DNA of 64,000 nucleotides from G963668185 sp965237445 (GTDB taxonomy: Bacteria; Chloroflexota; Dehalococcoidia; Lucifugimonadales; G963668185), in contig OZ250142.1 of the NCBI GenBank assembly GCA_965237445.1, positions 1,178,001 to 1,242,000 of the forward strand, in the 5' to 3' direction. Within the stretch, counting starts at the first letter, position 1, and each line of letters opens with the position of its first letter. This document shows positions 7,387 to 16,048 of the stretch, piece after piece. The translations under genes were made by a program, and so were the position numbers. The notes below the pieces were generated by a model. That model worked only from the letters and a program-made list of their open reading frames with translations. It did no database searches and was not told the origin of the DNA.

Positions 7387-8633
7387 CTAGGTCGCCAACT
7401 CGGTCTTGGGGAGCTCCTTGTCCGGGTCCACGAACGGAACACGCACGACCTCGGCGTCCACGATGCCGTCCTTGGGCAACTGCACCTTGACCTTCGTGCC
7501 ACGCCTCCAGTGCGACCGGGGCATTACGGCGAGGGCGATGTTCGACTCCTGGTTCGGAGACCAGAAGGCGCTCGTTATGTAGCCAACGTCCGCGCCCGAG
7601 TCGTTGTCCTTGACCAGGTAGAAGTCCTCGTTGTACCAGATGATCGGCTCGCCGCCGAGCTTCAGGCCGACCAGGCGCTGGTCGACTCCTTCTTCCTTAA
7701 TCTTGGCCAGGGCTTCCTTGCCGATGAAGTCGCCCTTCTCCTGGTCTACCTGCCAACCAAGCCGGACTTCGAACGGGTTACTCTCGATGTCCATGTCCTG
7801 GCCGTAGGAGAGGATGCCGGCCTCGAGGCGACGGCTGTGGCTGGGAGCGATGACTCCAAGGTTGAACTCTTCCCCCTGCTCCAGGATATAGGGCCACACA
7901 TGGTCGGCGTGAATCATGGCGTCGTGCAAGTAGACTTCGAAGCCGACTTCGCCGGAGAATCCGGTCCGGGAGATGGTGACCTTGTGGCCGTTGACCTCGT
8001 CGTGGATCAGCGTGTAGTAGGGCATCTCGCGGACGTGCGAGCCGACCATCTTTTCCACCAGCAGGACGGAATTGGGACCCTGAATCTGGACGGGGGATAC
8101 GTCGATCTCGTGGATGTCCACGTTGAACCTGCCGGACGAGTTCACGCCCTGCGCCCAGAAGAGGACATCGGAGTCGGAGATGCTGAACCAGAACTCGTCG
8201 TCCGCAACACGGAGCAGGACGGGGTCGTTGATTATGCCGCCGTACTGATTGCAGAGAATTACGTAGCGGGCCTGCATCGGCGGCACCCTGGTCTCAACGT
8301 CGCGCGTGATGAGCAGGTCCACGAAGCAGCGGCGTCCGGGCCCTTGACCATGATCTGCCGTTCGACGGCCACGTCCCAAATGCTGACGTGCTCAGTGAGG
8401 TACTTGTACTCCTCGAACAGCCCGCCGTCCTCAGGCTTGATATACGCCCTTGGGTGGTACATGTGGTTGTACGTTGTGTACGCCCAGCAGCCCGCCTCCT
8501 TGGACATGTGCCACCAGGGGGACTTGCGGATACGGGTGGAGATCAGCATCTGCGCGTCGCTGTTCCCGCTCTGCCTCAGGTTTATTGGCAGGTGCCGCTT
8601 CTTGAGGCCTTCGATCTCTAGAGTTTGCGCCAT
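7387..8633 (-). pseudogene. DmdA-like GcvT-family aminomethyltransferase/demethylase, one frameshift
   Basis: Two overlapping frames join to a 415-aa protein if one base is restored near 8324-8334. The N-part has YNHMYHPRAY and VSIWDVAVERQIMVKGPDAA; the C-part has NDPVLLRVADDEFWFSISDSD, IQGP, ILSYGQDMD and NPFEVRLG. These match DMSP demethylase DmdA more closely than glycine cleavage T-protein. The folate-site loop, however, reads SRTGFSGEVGFEVYL, GcvT-like, where DmdA has SGWSKQGG. It should therefore bind tetrahydrofolate and take a methyl group from an unknown small donor. GGAGG lies 11 nt before the ATG. The frameshift may be a sequencing error. Confidence 0.75.
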
Positions 8634-8750
8634 TTCAGGTTAAACCTCCGGGTCTTGTGATTTTCACTATTGTCGGCGGGCGCTCCCACCATTGGCGACG
8701 GCATTTTCCACGCTAATTACGGTTTGGGCATGCATTCCGCACACCTGCGA

Positions 8751-10799
8751 TCAAAGCAGTTCTCTCTTGAACGATTCCACCCAGCGGCGCTGGTGATGCG
8801 GAAGCCCGTTGATACGAACGTCCAGCTCGATGGAGACGTGGATTGCCTCCTCCGTGCTGCGGACGTTCGCGGAAGTGTCTACGTTGATCACGCTGTCCGT
8901 CCGCGTGATGGTCCTGAGGTGCTGGCCTATGGCCGTAGTGTCCGCGGGATTGCTGTTGTTCGCCCACACCTCCAGCTTGGACTCCATCTTGACGGTCATG
9001 TCTGAGCTCGCCCGACTTTCGTTTGCGAGGTGAAGCCTGAGGCCGGTCCGGTCCCGCATCATGTCCTGCGTGATCTCCCAGGGGACCACGCGGGGCGATG
9101 CTTCCGGGTACCGGCGCGGCGCGGCGGAAGGCTCGTACTCCATCTCGTCCGGCGGCAGTTCGCCCGACGGAGCATCCCGCGTGGGCACAACCGGCAGTTC
9201 CAGGTACGACTCGCGGCCGCTGTCACGGTACACGCGGTTCGTGCCGTTATATGGAGTGGGCCACAGGTTCGGGAAGTCCGCGCTGCTTATGGAGAGCCGA
9301 ATCCTGTGGCCGCGCTCGAATCTCCATGCCGTGGCGTCCAGGTCCACATGCAACTCGTAGACTTCTCCCGGTTCCATTGGCTCCGGGTCAGTGAGCGAGT
9401 TGCGGCGCGTACCGTTCAGCACGCCTATCGCGGCCTGTGCGCTGGTGCCGTCCGGCGCGACGTCCGAGAGCCGGGCCACGAACGCCATGACGGGCGCCGT
9501 TGAACTCACGTGAACTACGGCCTTGCCCATGCCGATGATCTCCAATGGCGCATCCAGGGGCTCTGAGGTGTAGTTCGCAGAGTAGGCTTCGTCCACTCGC
9601 TGGTCGCTGGGCAGGCTGAATGCCACGCCCGCGCTCCAAAGGCCGCTCGCTATGCCCACGGACGGCCTGTACTCGTACTCCTCGTAGCCGTCGCGTGTCA
9701 TGTCCGGGCTGGTTGCCGCAAGGTCGCTCCCGAGATCGAGCCGCTGCGTGTGGCCGCCAGGGATCGGGAAAGCCGGCTCGGAACGCCAGTAGCCTGAGGT
9801 GTGGGTGCGGTACGCGTCTGGAACGTCGAACGTCTGCATGTACACGTTGATGTCCGGCTCGTCCATGATCCCGTTGTCGATGCCCTTGAGCCAGTAGTCG
9901 CACCACCGCACGGTGAGATGCTCGCGTGCTAGGGAAGGACCGGGCGTCTCGCAGTCCGGCCCGGAGTGGTTCCACGGACCGATTAGCACTTTGGCGGGCG
10001 CAGTCATGTGCTGCGACGTCCTGAGCGGCGCGTTGCAGTAGCCGTCGCGCCATCCCCCGATGAGCAGCGCCGACGCCTTTAGATCCTGGTAGCGGCCCCG
10101 GATGCTGCCGGGACGCCAATACTCTCCGTCCTTCTGGTTGGCCAGCCAGGTGAGCAGGTAGGGATTGTTCTGCTCCAGGTGCTCCTCCCAAATCTCGGCC
10201 CAGCGGTCGCCGCTGTACTCAGGGTAGGGCGGCATCGAGTTCATGCCGATCATCGAGCAGCCGTATGCGCCGATGTCGTAGTAGCAGCGCCAGGCCCCAC
10301 CTCGGTAGTGGCAGTCGTCCGTGTACCTGTCGTCGGTGTAGTTCCAGGGGATGATCGTGTCCAGGTGAGGCGGCGCCAGGGCGGCGACCTGCACGCTCGA
10401 GAACCCACCGTACGAGCCGCCGGTCATGGCGACCTTGCCGTCGCACCAGTCCTGCTCGGCGATCCACTCGATCACGTCGTACCCGTCGCGGTGCTCCACG
10501 GGACGGTACTCGTCGTCGTTCATGCCCTCGCTGGAGCCCGTACCCCGGCAGTCGACGCGTGCGCCGACGTAGCCGTGCTGCGCCCAGTGGTACTGCATAC
10601 CCGCCAGCGGCTCCTGGTCGTCCTTGCGATACGGGATGTACGTAAGGATCACCGGCCACGGGCCATCCCCGGCAGGCAGGTGAATGTCCAACGCGAGCTT
10701 CGTGCCGTCGCGGGTGGGCGCCATGATGTTCTTTACGAAGGCGATGCCGTCCGCGCCGACGGCCATTGGCCGGACGTCCGAGTAGGTGGTGTCTGCCAT
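8751..10799 (-). CDS. CocE/NonD-family alpha/beta hydrolase
   Basis: This 682-aa protein of the CocE/X-Pro dipeptidyl-peptidase S15 family has DGTKLALDIHLPA, YIPYRKDD, VDCRGTGSSEG and the nucleophile motif MTGGSYGGFS (Ser near residue 129). The typical C-terminal jelly-roll region is visible (VHVSSTAPVMAFVARLSDVAPDG, RIRLSISSADFPNLWP). Members hydrolyse esters or peptides, including cocaine esterase. ATG at 10797-10799 is preferred over an upstream in-frame start because AGGGGGT stands 8 nt before it. No signal peptide is seen, so it is probably cytoplasmic. Substrate unknown. Confidence 0.85.
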   Translation of the reverse strand: MADTTYSDVRPMAVGADGIAFVKNIMAPTRDGTKLALDIHLPAGDGPWPVILTYIPYRKDDQEPLAGMQYHWAQHGYVGARVDCRGTGSSEGMNDDEYRPVEHRDGYDVIEWIAEQDWCDGKVAMTGGSYGGFSSVQVAALAPPHLDTIIPWNYTDDRYTDDCHYRGGAWRCYYDIGAYGCSMIGMNSMPPYPEYSGDRWAEIWEEHLEQNNPYLLTWLANQKDGEYWRPGSIRGRYQDLKASALLIGGWRDGYCNAPLRTSQHMTAPAKVLIGPWNHSGPDCETPGPSLAREHLTVRWCDYWLKGIDNGIMDEPDINVYMQTFDVPDAYRTHTSGYWRSEPAFPIPGGHTQRLDLGSDLAATSPDMTRDGYEEYEYRPSVGIASGLWSAGVAFSLPSDQRVDEAYSANYTSEPLDAPLEIIGMGKAVVHVSSTAPVMAFVARLSDVAPDGTSAQAAIGVLNGTRRNSLTDPEPMEPGEVYELHVDLDATAWRFERGHRIRLSISSADFPNLWPTPYNGTNRVYRDSGRESYLELPVVPTRDAPSGELPPDEMEYEPSAAPRRYPEASPRVVPWEITQDMMRDRTGLRLHLANESRASSDMTVKMESKLEVWANNSNPADTTAIGQHLRTITRTDSVINVDTSANVRSTEEAIHVSIELDVRINGLPHHQRRWVESFKRELL

Positions 10800-10959
10800 G
10801 TTCAGTACCCCCTGTAGAAGTGCGTCTGCCAGAGTATTGGCTTGAGGCACAGATAACAAGACCGATCACACTCCCAATGCGGACGCGTACACGGCGGCGC
10901 GGCCTGTTCAATGACATGTCCGGTCATGGCTGCTCCAGAGCGAGCAGTGAAGGGGCGCA

Positions 10960-10985
10960 GGTCTTATCGTTGAAGTAAGGTTGGC
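10960..10985 (-). pseudogene. Possible short relic of a trpF 3' end
   Basis: On the minus strand this reads PTLLQR followed by TAA, like the real trpF end (PALLQR, TAA at 11101). The two DNA stretches agree at 15 of 17 positions. It is short, so this is only suggestive of a duplicated gene end. Confidence 0.3.
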
Positions 10986-11100
10986 CAAACGCCCACGGCT
11001 AGGCGCCACTCGCTGATCATGCCAACAAGCAGGCCGCTTTGGTTCACCCGTCACAAACGGGGGCAGGCCGCCGGGCGCTTCAACGCAGCATGAGCGCTAC

Positions 11101-11784
11101 TTAACGTTGAAGTAAAGCAGGGTCGGCGTCGGCGGCGCGCACGGCATTCGCGAATGCTCTGATCCTGGCCGGGTCCTTCACTCCATCGGTCTCCACGCCG
11201 CTCGACACATCGACGCACCACGGGCGGGCGGCGGCGATGGCGGCGCCGACATTCTCCGGCGTGAGCCCGCCGGCCAGGACGGTCTCGAACCGCCGAGTGA
11301 CCGCAGCGGCTATGGCCCAGTCGAATGTGTGGCCCGTCCCGCCCTGCACGTACGGACGGTACGTGTCCAGGAGGGGCGTCTGGCCGTGGTCCGCCACGGT
11401 CTGTACTCTTCGAACGGTCTCACCGACAGACTCGTCGCGGTCCCCGTCGTCCTTGACGCGTACCTGCCTGAAGACGGGCACGGGCATCCGGTCCCAGTAG
11501 TCAGCATCCTCGGAGCCGCAAAGCTGCACGTGGTCCAGCCCACAACGCTTGACTACATCGACCACGAACTCAGCCGGCTGGTCCGCGAACAGTCCGACGA
11601 GGCCCGGCCCGGGCGCATCCTTTCGACCTGCGCGGTACTTCCCAATGATGGCCCGCGCTTCGTCCGGGGCAAGCTGCCGCCTCACTCCCTCCACGAACAC
11701 GAAGCCCATGAAAGAGGCCCCTGCCCCAGCGGCCACGATCGCGTGACCGGCGTCCCTCATGCCGCAGATTTTGAACTTGGTCAA
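11101..11784 (-). CDS. trpF: Phosphoribosylanthranilate isomerase
   Basis: This 227-aa TIM barrel catalyses the Amadori rearrangement of phosphoribosylanthranilate to CdRP, step 3 of tryptophan synthesis. It starts TKFKICGMRDAGHA, with the catalytic Cys in KICG, and has FVEGVRRQL, LVGLFADQP, VQLCGSED, LAGGLTPENV and the phosphate-binding WCVDVSSGVE. The start is TTG at 11782-11784, overlapping the trpC stop as TTGA. It is the last gene of the trp operon; no trpB or trpA follows. Confidence 0.95.
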   Translation of the reverse strand: MTKFKICGMRDAGHAIVAAGAGASFMGFVFVEGVRRQLAPDEARAIIGKYRAGRKDAPGPGLVGLFADQPAEFVVDVVKRCGLDHVQLCGSEDADYWDRMPVPVFRQVRVKDDGDRDESVGETVRRVQTVADHGQTPLLDTYRPYVQGGTGHTFDWAIAAAVTRRFETVLAGGLTPENVGAAIAAARPWCVDVSSGVETDGVKDPARIRAFANAVRAADADPALLQR

Positions 11785-12576
11785 AGCAGGCTCCTCAGCG
11801 CCGCGCCAGGATCAACGGAGACCATCAGGGTCTCACCGACCAGCACGGCGTGCGCCCCGGCGCGACACACCCTCGCGATGTCCGCGCGAGACGCGATGCC
11901 GCTCTCGCTGACCACCGTCTTGCCCTCGGGCACGAGCGGGGCAAGCCTGTCCGTCGTCTCCATGTCAGTGCGAAACGTCCTCAGGTCCCGGTTGTTGATG
12001 CCGATGATATCTGCGCCCGCACCTAGCGCCACGTCCAGCTCCCGCTCGTCGTGCACCTCTACCAGGCTGTCCATTCCGTGCTCAGCGCTTAGCCCCATGA
12101 GTTCTCGGATCTGTTCTTCAGAGAGCATGGCCACGATAAGAAGAATCGCGTCGGCGCCGTGCGCCCTCGCCTCCACGACCTGGTACGGATCGAAGACGAA
12201 CTCCTTGCGCAGCACCGGCTTGCCGGCGGGATGCGTTATCGCCTGGACCTGCTCGAGATGCTTGATCGCACCCTTGGAACCGCGCGTTGGTCAGGACCGA
12301 TACGGCAGCCGCGCCGTTCTCCATGTACGATCTCGCATGCGCGGGCGGGTCGAAGTCGGCGCGAAGCAGTCCCTTCGACGGCGACGCCTTCTTGACCTCG
12401 GCGATGACGCTGGTCGTGCTTCCCTTGAGAGCGTAGCCCAGGCTGTGCGGCCAGGGCCGTCGCTCGATACGGCGCTCCAGTTCGGAGATTGGCATCTCCG
12501 CCTTTAGACGCTCCACCTCAACACGCTTCTCATCCACCAACTGCCTCAGGATGTCGGGAGTGTCGGGGGCGATCAA
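11781..12576 (-). pseudogene. trpC: Indole-3-glycerol-phosphate synthase with one +1 frameshift
   Basis: The N-terminal frame has VIAEVKKASPSKGLLRADFDP and AAVSVLTNARFQG. The C-terminal frame has VLRKEFVFDPYQVVEARAHGAD, ILLIVAML, IIGINNRDLRTF, VSESGIAS and AHAVLVGETLM. These are the ordered strands of TrpC. Dropping one base from the CCC at 12271-12273 joins them (FQG-AIKHLEQVQAITHPAGKP) into a normal 264-aa enzyme. The start is TTG 12574-12576, overlapping the HAD stop as TTGA; the end overlaps trpF. With all catalytic segments intact, a base-call error is more likely than a true null. Confidence 0.85.
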
Positions 12577-13262
12577 AGGGAACTTCCCCGCTTTTCCAGA
12601 ACTCCCATGATCTCGGATGCGTCCCGAATGACGCTATGCACGGGCAGGCCATCGAAGCTCTCGCGCGGCGTGACGCCCGACAGCGCCGCCACGAATGGCA
12701 CGTTCGCCCGGCGCGCCGTCTCCGCGTCAGTAACGGTGTCCCCAACGTAGAGCGACTCGGAGGGCCGGCAGCCGAGCCTGTCGATGACATTGAGCAATCC
12801 GCTTGGGTCGGGCTTCAGGTTCGGCAGGTCATCGCTGCCCACGATCGCCCTAAATCGACCGTCCAGTCCGTCGCGCTTGAGCGCGAATTCAACCATGCGC
12901 CGGAATTTCTGAGAGACGATTCCCATGGCGATGTTCGCGCAGCCCAACGCCTCGACCACATCCGGAACGAACTCGTACAGGCTCGTCGCGTCTGCCATGA
13001 CGTGGTCCGCTCGCTCCAGGAACAGCCGGAAAAACTCAGGCGCGAGACGCCGTTTCGATTCGCCCACCAGCGTGACCAGCGCCTCCTCCATTGTCAGGCC
13101 GATCGTCTGACGGATGTCGTCGCCGTCCGCTTCGGGAAGTCCCAGCTTGGACAGCGCGTAGTTGATGCTGCTGATAATGCCCTCCGAAGAATCGGCGAGG
13201 GTGTAGTTGAAGTCGAACACTACACACGATGGCCAGCCGTTGACGTTCACTGGCCCGCTCAT
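12573..13262 (-). CDS. HAD-superfamily phosphatase, second tandem copy
   Basis: This 229-aa HAD hydrolase of the phosphoglycolate phosphatase type has the nucleophile motif VVFDFNYTLADSS (Asp-x-Asn where the sister copy has DFDYT), VSQKFRR, the Lys of LKPDPSGLL and the acidic YVGDTVTDAETA. It is nearly colinear with the neighbouring copy at 13259 over its whole length. Overlaps of 4 nt at both ends embed it in the trp operon. The change of the second motif-I Asp to Asn would be expected to weaken phosphatase activity, since that residue is the general acid (family knowledge). Its role in the operon is unknown. Confidence 0.9.
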   Translation of the reverse strand: MSGPVNVNGWPSCVVFDFNYTLADSSEGIISSINYALSKLGLPEADGDDIRQTIGLTMEEALVTLVGESKRRLAPEFFRLFLERADHVMADATSLYEFVPDVVEALGCANIAMGIVSQKFRRMVEFALKRDGLDGRFRAIVGSDDLPNLKPDPSGLLNVIDRLGCRPSESLYVGDTVTDAETARRANVPFVAALSGVTPRESFDGLPVHSVIRDASEIMGVLEKRGSSL

Positions 13263-13939
13263 ACTGAATTTCCCAGCTTTTCCAGAACTCCCATGATCTC
13301 GGACGCGTCCCGAATGACGCTAAGCACGGGGAGGCAGTCGAAGCTCTCGCGCGGCGTCACGCCCGACAGCGTTGCCACGAACGGCACGTTCGCCCGGCGC
13401 GCCGTCTCCGCGTCGGTCACGGTGTCTCCAACGTAGAGCGACTCGCAAGGCCGACAGCCGAGCCTGTCGATGACGGTGAACAGCCCGCTTGGGTCGGGCT
13501 TCAGGTTCGGCAGGTCCTCGCCACCCACGATTGCCCCGAATCGGCCATTCAGTCCGTCGCGCTTGAGCACGAATTCGATTCTGCGCCGGAACTTCTGAGA
13601 GACGATCCCCATGGCAACGTTCGCGCCGTCCAGCGCCTCGACCACGTCCGGGACGAACTCGTACAGCCTCGTCGCGTCTGCCATGACCTCATCCGCCCGT
13701 TCCACGAAGAGCCGATAGAACTCAGGCGCGTGCCGCCGGTTCGATTCGCCCGCCAGGGTGACCAGCGCCTCATCGAGCGACAGCCCGATAGTCGTGCGGA
13801 TCGCGTCGCCTCCCGCTTCGGACAGTCCCAGCTTGGACAGGGCGTAGTTGATGCTGTTGATAATGCCCTCGGAAGAATCGGCGAGGGTGTAGTCGAAGTC
13901 GAACACCACGCACGATGGCCAGCCGTTTGCGTACACCAT
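13259..13939 (-). CDS. HAD-superfamily phosphatase, first tandem copy
   Basis: This 226-aa HAD hydrolase has all four motifs: VVFDFDYTLADSS (both Asp present), GIVSQKF, LKPDPSGLF and YVGDTVTDAETARRA. The layout, with an alpha-helical cap, resembles phosphoglycolate phosphatase or related small-metabolite phosphatases. ATG at 13939 lies 7 nt after the trpD stop; its stop overlaps the second copy as ATGA. Two HAD genes between trpD and trpC are unusual. A housecleaning role on phosphorylated intermediates of this pathway is conceivable but unproven. Confidence 0.92.
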   Translation of the reverse strand: MVYANGWPSCVVFDFDYTLADSSEGIINSINYALSKLGLSEAGGDAIRTTIGLSLDEALVTLAGESNRRHAPEFYRLFVERADEVMADATRLYEFVPDVVEALDGANVAMGIVSQKFRRRIEFVLKRDGLNGRFGAIVGGEDLPNLKPDPSGLFTVIDRLGCRPCESLYVGDTVTDAETARRANVPFVATLSGVTPRESFDCLPVLSVIRDASEIMGVLEKLGNSV

Positions 13940-13946
13940 TCGGCGC

Positions 13947-14960
13947 CTACGTGAGCGTCCGGCTCAGCTCTGCGAGCGCGGACAGCCGCCCATGGGCCGC
14001 GCCGCTGTCTATGGACTCCGCAGCATCCTCCACGCCGTCCCGCACCGTGTCAGAGGCGCCCGCGGCCGCGAGCGCAGCGCCGGCGTTCATCAGAACGATG
14101 TCGCGGGCCGGTCCCATCGCGCCGCCCAGCACATCGCGGATGATCTCGGCGCTCTCGCCGGAGCTATCGACGCGTATGTCATCCGTGGAGCTTCTGCTCA
14201 GGCCCAGGTCCTCGGGTGTGACCTCGTACTCGGAGACTTCGCCGTCGCTCAGGTCCCACACGGTAGACGGGCCGGCGATCGTCAGCTCGTCCATGCCATC
14301 GCTGCCACGCACGACGAGCGCGCGTTCGCTGCCGGACAGTGCTAGCGCTTCAGCCATTGTCGGTCCCAGGCCATAGTCGGACACACCGAGCAGGCGATAC
14401 CCGGCATTGGCCGGGTTGGTTAGCGGGCCGAGCAGGTTGAACACCGTGCGGATGCCGATCTCTCGGCGCGGCGCGGCGGCGAACCTCATCGACGGATGGT
14501 ACCGCTGCGCAAACATGAACCCGAATCCGACTTCCCGGATGCACGTGACCACGGACTCGGGGCTGAGGTCAATGTTGACTCCCAGCGCTTCCAGTGCGTC
14601 CGCGCTGCCAGTGGAACCGGAGGCTGCCCGGTTGCCATGCTTCGCGACCCTCACGCCCGCGCCGGCAACCACGAACGCCGCCGCCGTGGAGACGTTGAAC
14701 GTGCCGGAGTGGTCGCCCCCCGTCCCGCACGTGTCCAGCAGCGGGCCGTCTATCTCAACGCGCAGGCACCTCTCTCGCATAACGCCGACAAGCGCGGCGA
14801 GCTCGGCCGGCGTCTCGCCCTTCATGCGCAGGGCCGTCACGAAGGCGCTGAACTGCGCCGGAGTCGCCTCGCCGTCCATGATCTCGTTCATCACGGCGGC
14901 GGCCTCGTCCGCCGAGAGGGCGTTGCCCTCCACGAGTTTCTGTATCGCTTCCACAATCAT
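13947..14960 (-). CDS. trpD: Anthranilate phosphoribosyltransferase
   Basis: This 337-aa enzyme joins anthranilate to PRPP, step 2 of the branch. Motifs seen are LLDTCGTGGDHSGTFNVSTA (PRPP loop), AKHGNRAASGSTGSADALEALG, FAQRYHPSMRFAAAPRREIG and FNLLGPLTNPA. ATG at 14958-14960 gives the typical length. GGAGG precedes it by 6 nt and its first bases overlap the trmO stop as ATGA. An upstream in-frame start would overlap trmO further and is not needed. Confidence 0.95.
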   Translation of the reverse strand: MIVEAIQKLVEGNALSADEAAAVMNEIMDGEATPAQFSAFVTALRMKGETPAELAALVGVMRERCLRVEIDGPLLDTCGTGGDHSGTFNVSTAAAFVVAGAGVRVAKHGNRAASGSTGSADALEALGVNIDLSPESVVTCIREVGFGFMFAQRYHPSMRFAAAPRREIGIRTVFNLLGPLTNPANAGYRLLGVSDYGLGPTMAEALALSGSERALVVRGSDGMDELTIAGPSTVWDLSDGEVSEYEVTPEDLGLSRSSTDDIRVDSSGESAEIIRDVLGGAMGPARDIVLMNAGAALAAAGASDTVRDGVEDAAESIDSGAAHGRLSALAELSRTLT

Positions 14961-15478
14961 TGGCTGCCTCCGACCTGCCTTCCGCCACGCTCGACCGGTA
15001 TGCCGTCGAGGTACCGCTTGTTTTCGTTGAAGTCCTTGCACCAATCCGGCTCGTGCGGCTCCTCGATCCTGTCCCCATAGTGGATGTACGGCTTCAGGTC
15101 CAGCACCTGTGTGCCGTCGACGGCGTCGAGCCCGTGAACGCGGACAGTGCTTCCTTCGATGCCCTTCAACTCGACTACCGTAACGCCGACAGGGTTGGGT
15201 CTCACCGGCGACCGGGTCGCGAACGTGCCTCTTCGGCCTTCGTCAGAAGGGCCGCGGCTCTCGTCGGGCGCCCACTCAGAAGAGAGGTGCAGCCAGAACA
15301 GCACTATCGCGTGGGAGAACGCATCCAGCCCCGCGAGGGAAGCAACGTACGGGGCCTCCAGCACAATCTCGGACTCGACCTCTTCCCACACGGTCCTGGG
15401 CTCGGAAACTCCGTTGCGCACGACTCCAATGGATCGGAGGCTCATGCCCTCGGTTAGGTTACTCTCGGAGATTGTCAT
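14957..15478 (-). CDS. trmO: tRNA (t6A37) N6-methyltransferase, TrmO/TsaA family
   Basis: This 173-aa TrmO/TsaA-family beta-barrel protein has IGVVRNGVSEP, LDAFSHAIVLFWLH, the family signature ATRSPVRPNPVGVTVVEL and VLDLKPYIHYGD. TrmO uses S-adenosylmethionine to methylate threonylcarbamoyladenosine at position 37 of tRNAs reading ANN codons. Both ends overlap neighbours by 4 nt (trpG and trpD), so it is a true member of the trp operon. That is an odd place for a tRNA modification gene and would place it under the Trp T-box. Confidence 0.93.
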   Translation of the reverse strand: MTISESNLTEGMSLRSIGVVRNGVSEPRTVWEEVESEIVLEAPYVASLAGLDAFSHAIVLFWLHLSSEWAPDESRGPSDEGRRGTFATRSPVRPNPVGVTVVELKGIEGSTVRVHGLDAVDGTQVLDLKPYIHYGDRIEEPHEPDWCKDFNENKRYLDGIPVERGGRQVGGSQ

Positions 15479-16038
15479 GTCTCAAGAAAGTTGCGGAGCA
15501 GGTCGTGGCCCGTCCTGGTCATGATCGACTCCGGGTGGAACTGCACGCCTTCAACCGGAAGGCTCTTGTGGCGCAAGCCCATGATCACGCCGCTGTCCGA
15601 CCATGCCGTCACCTCCAGTTCGTCGGGAATACCCTCCTGCATCACGGCGAGCGAGTGGTAGCGGATCGCCTCGAACGGGTCGGGAAGGCCCTCGAACACG
15701 CCCTTGCCGTCGTGACTGATCATCGAAGTCTTACCGTGCATGATCTCTCCGGCACCGGCCACGCGGGCGCCGTACGCCTGCCCTATGCACTGGTGGCCCA
15801 GGCAAACGCCAAGCACCGGGAGCTTCTCTCCAAAGTGCTTGATGACGTCCACGGAGACCCCTGCCTCGTTGGGAGTGCAGGGCCCAGGCGATACGACGAT
15901 CTTCTCCGGGGCCATGCCGTCCAGTTCCTCGACGGTCGATTCGTCGTTACGAACCACTTTGACTTCAGCGCCCAGCTCGCAAAGGTACTGGTACAGGTTG
16001 TACGTGAAGCTGTCGTAGTTGTCGATCAGCAGGATCAA
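15475..16038 (-). CDS. trpG: Anthranilate synthase component II, glutamine amidotransferase
   Basis: This 187-aa class I glutamine amidotransferase has LLIDNYDSFTYNLYQYL, VVSPGPCTPNEAG, the nucleophile GVCLGHQ and the HPES His-Glu dyad (GVQFHPESIMT). It supplies ammonia to TrpE for anthranilate formation. The same protein type also serves PabB, so it may be shared with folate synthesis. The start is TTG at 16036-16038 with GGAGG 6 nt upstream. The trpE stop lies within the leader, 10 nt away, and trmO overlaps its end. Confidence 0.95.
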   Translation of the reverse strand: MILLIDNYDSFTYNLYQYLCELGAEVKVVRNDESTVEELDGMAPEKIVVSPGPCTPNEAGVSVDVIKHFGEKLPVLGVCLGHQCIGQAYGARVAGAGEIMHGKTSMISHDGKGVFEGLPDPFEAIRYHSLAVMQEGIPDELEVTAWSDSGVIMGLRHKSLPVEGVQFHPESIMTRTGHDLLRNFLET

Positions 16039-16048
16039 TCAAGGCCTC

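Noticed and set aside
7387..8633. Straight call of DMSP demethylase (dmdA)
   Set aside because: The characteristic SKQGG-type loop is replaced by the GcvT form, so the substrate cannot be claimed.
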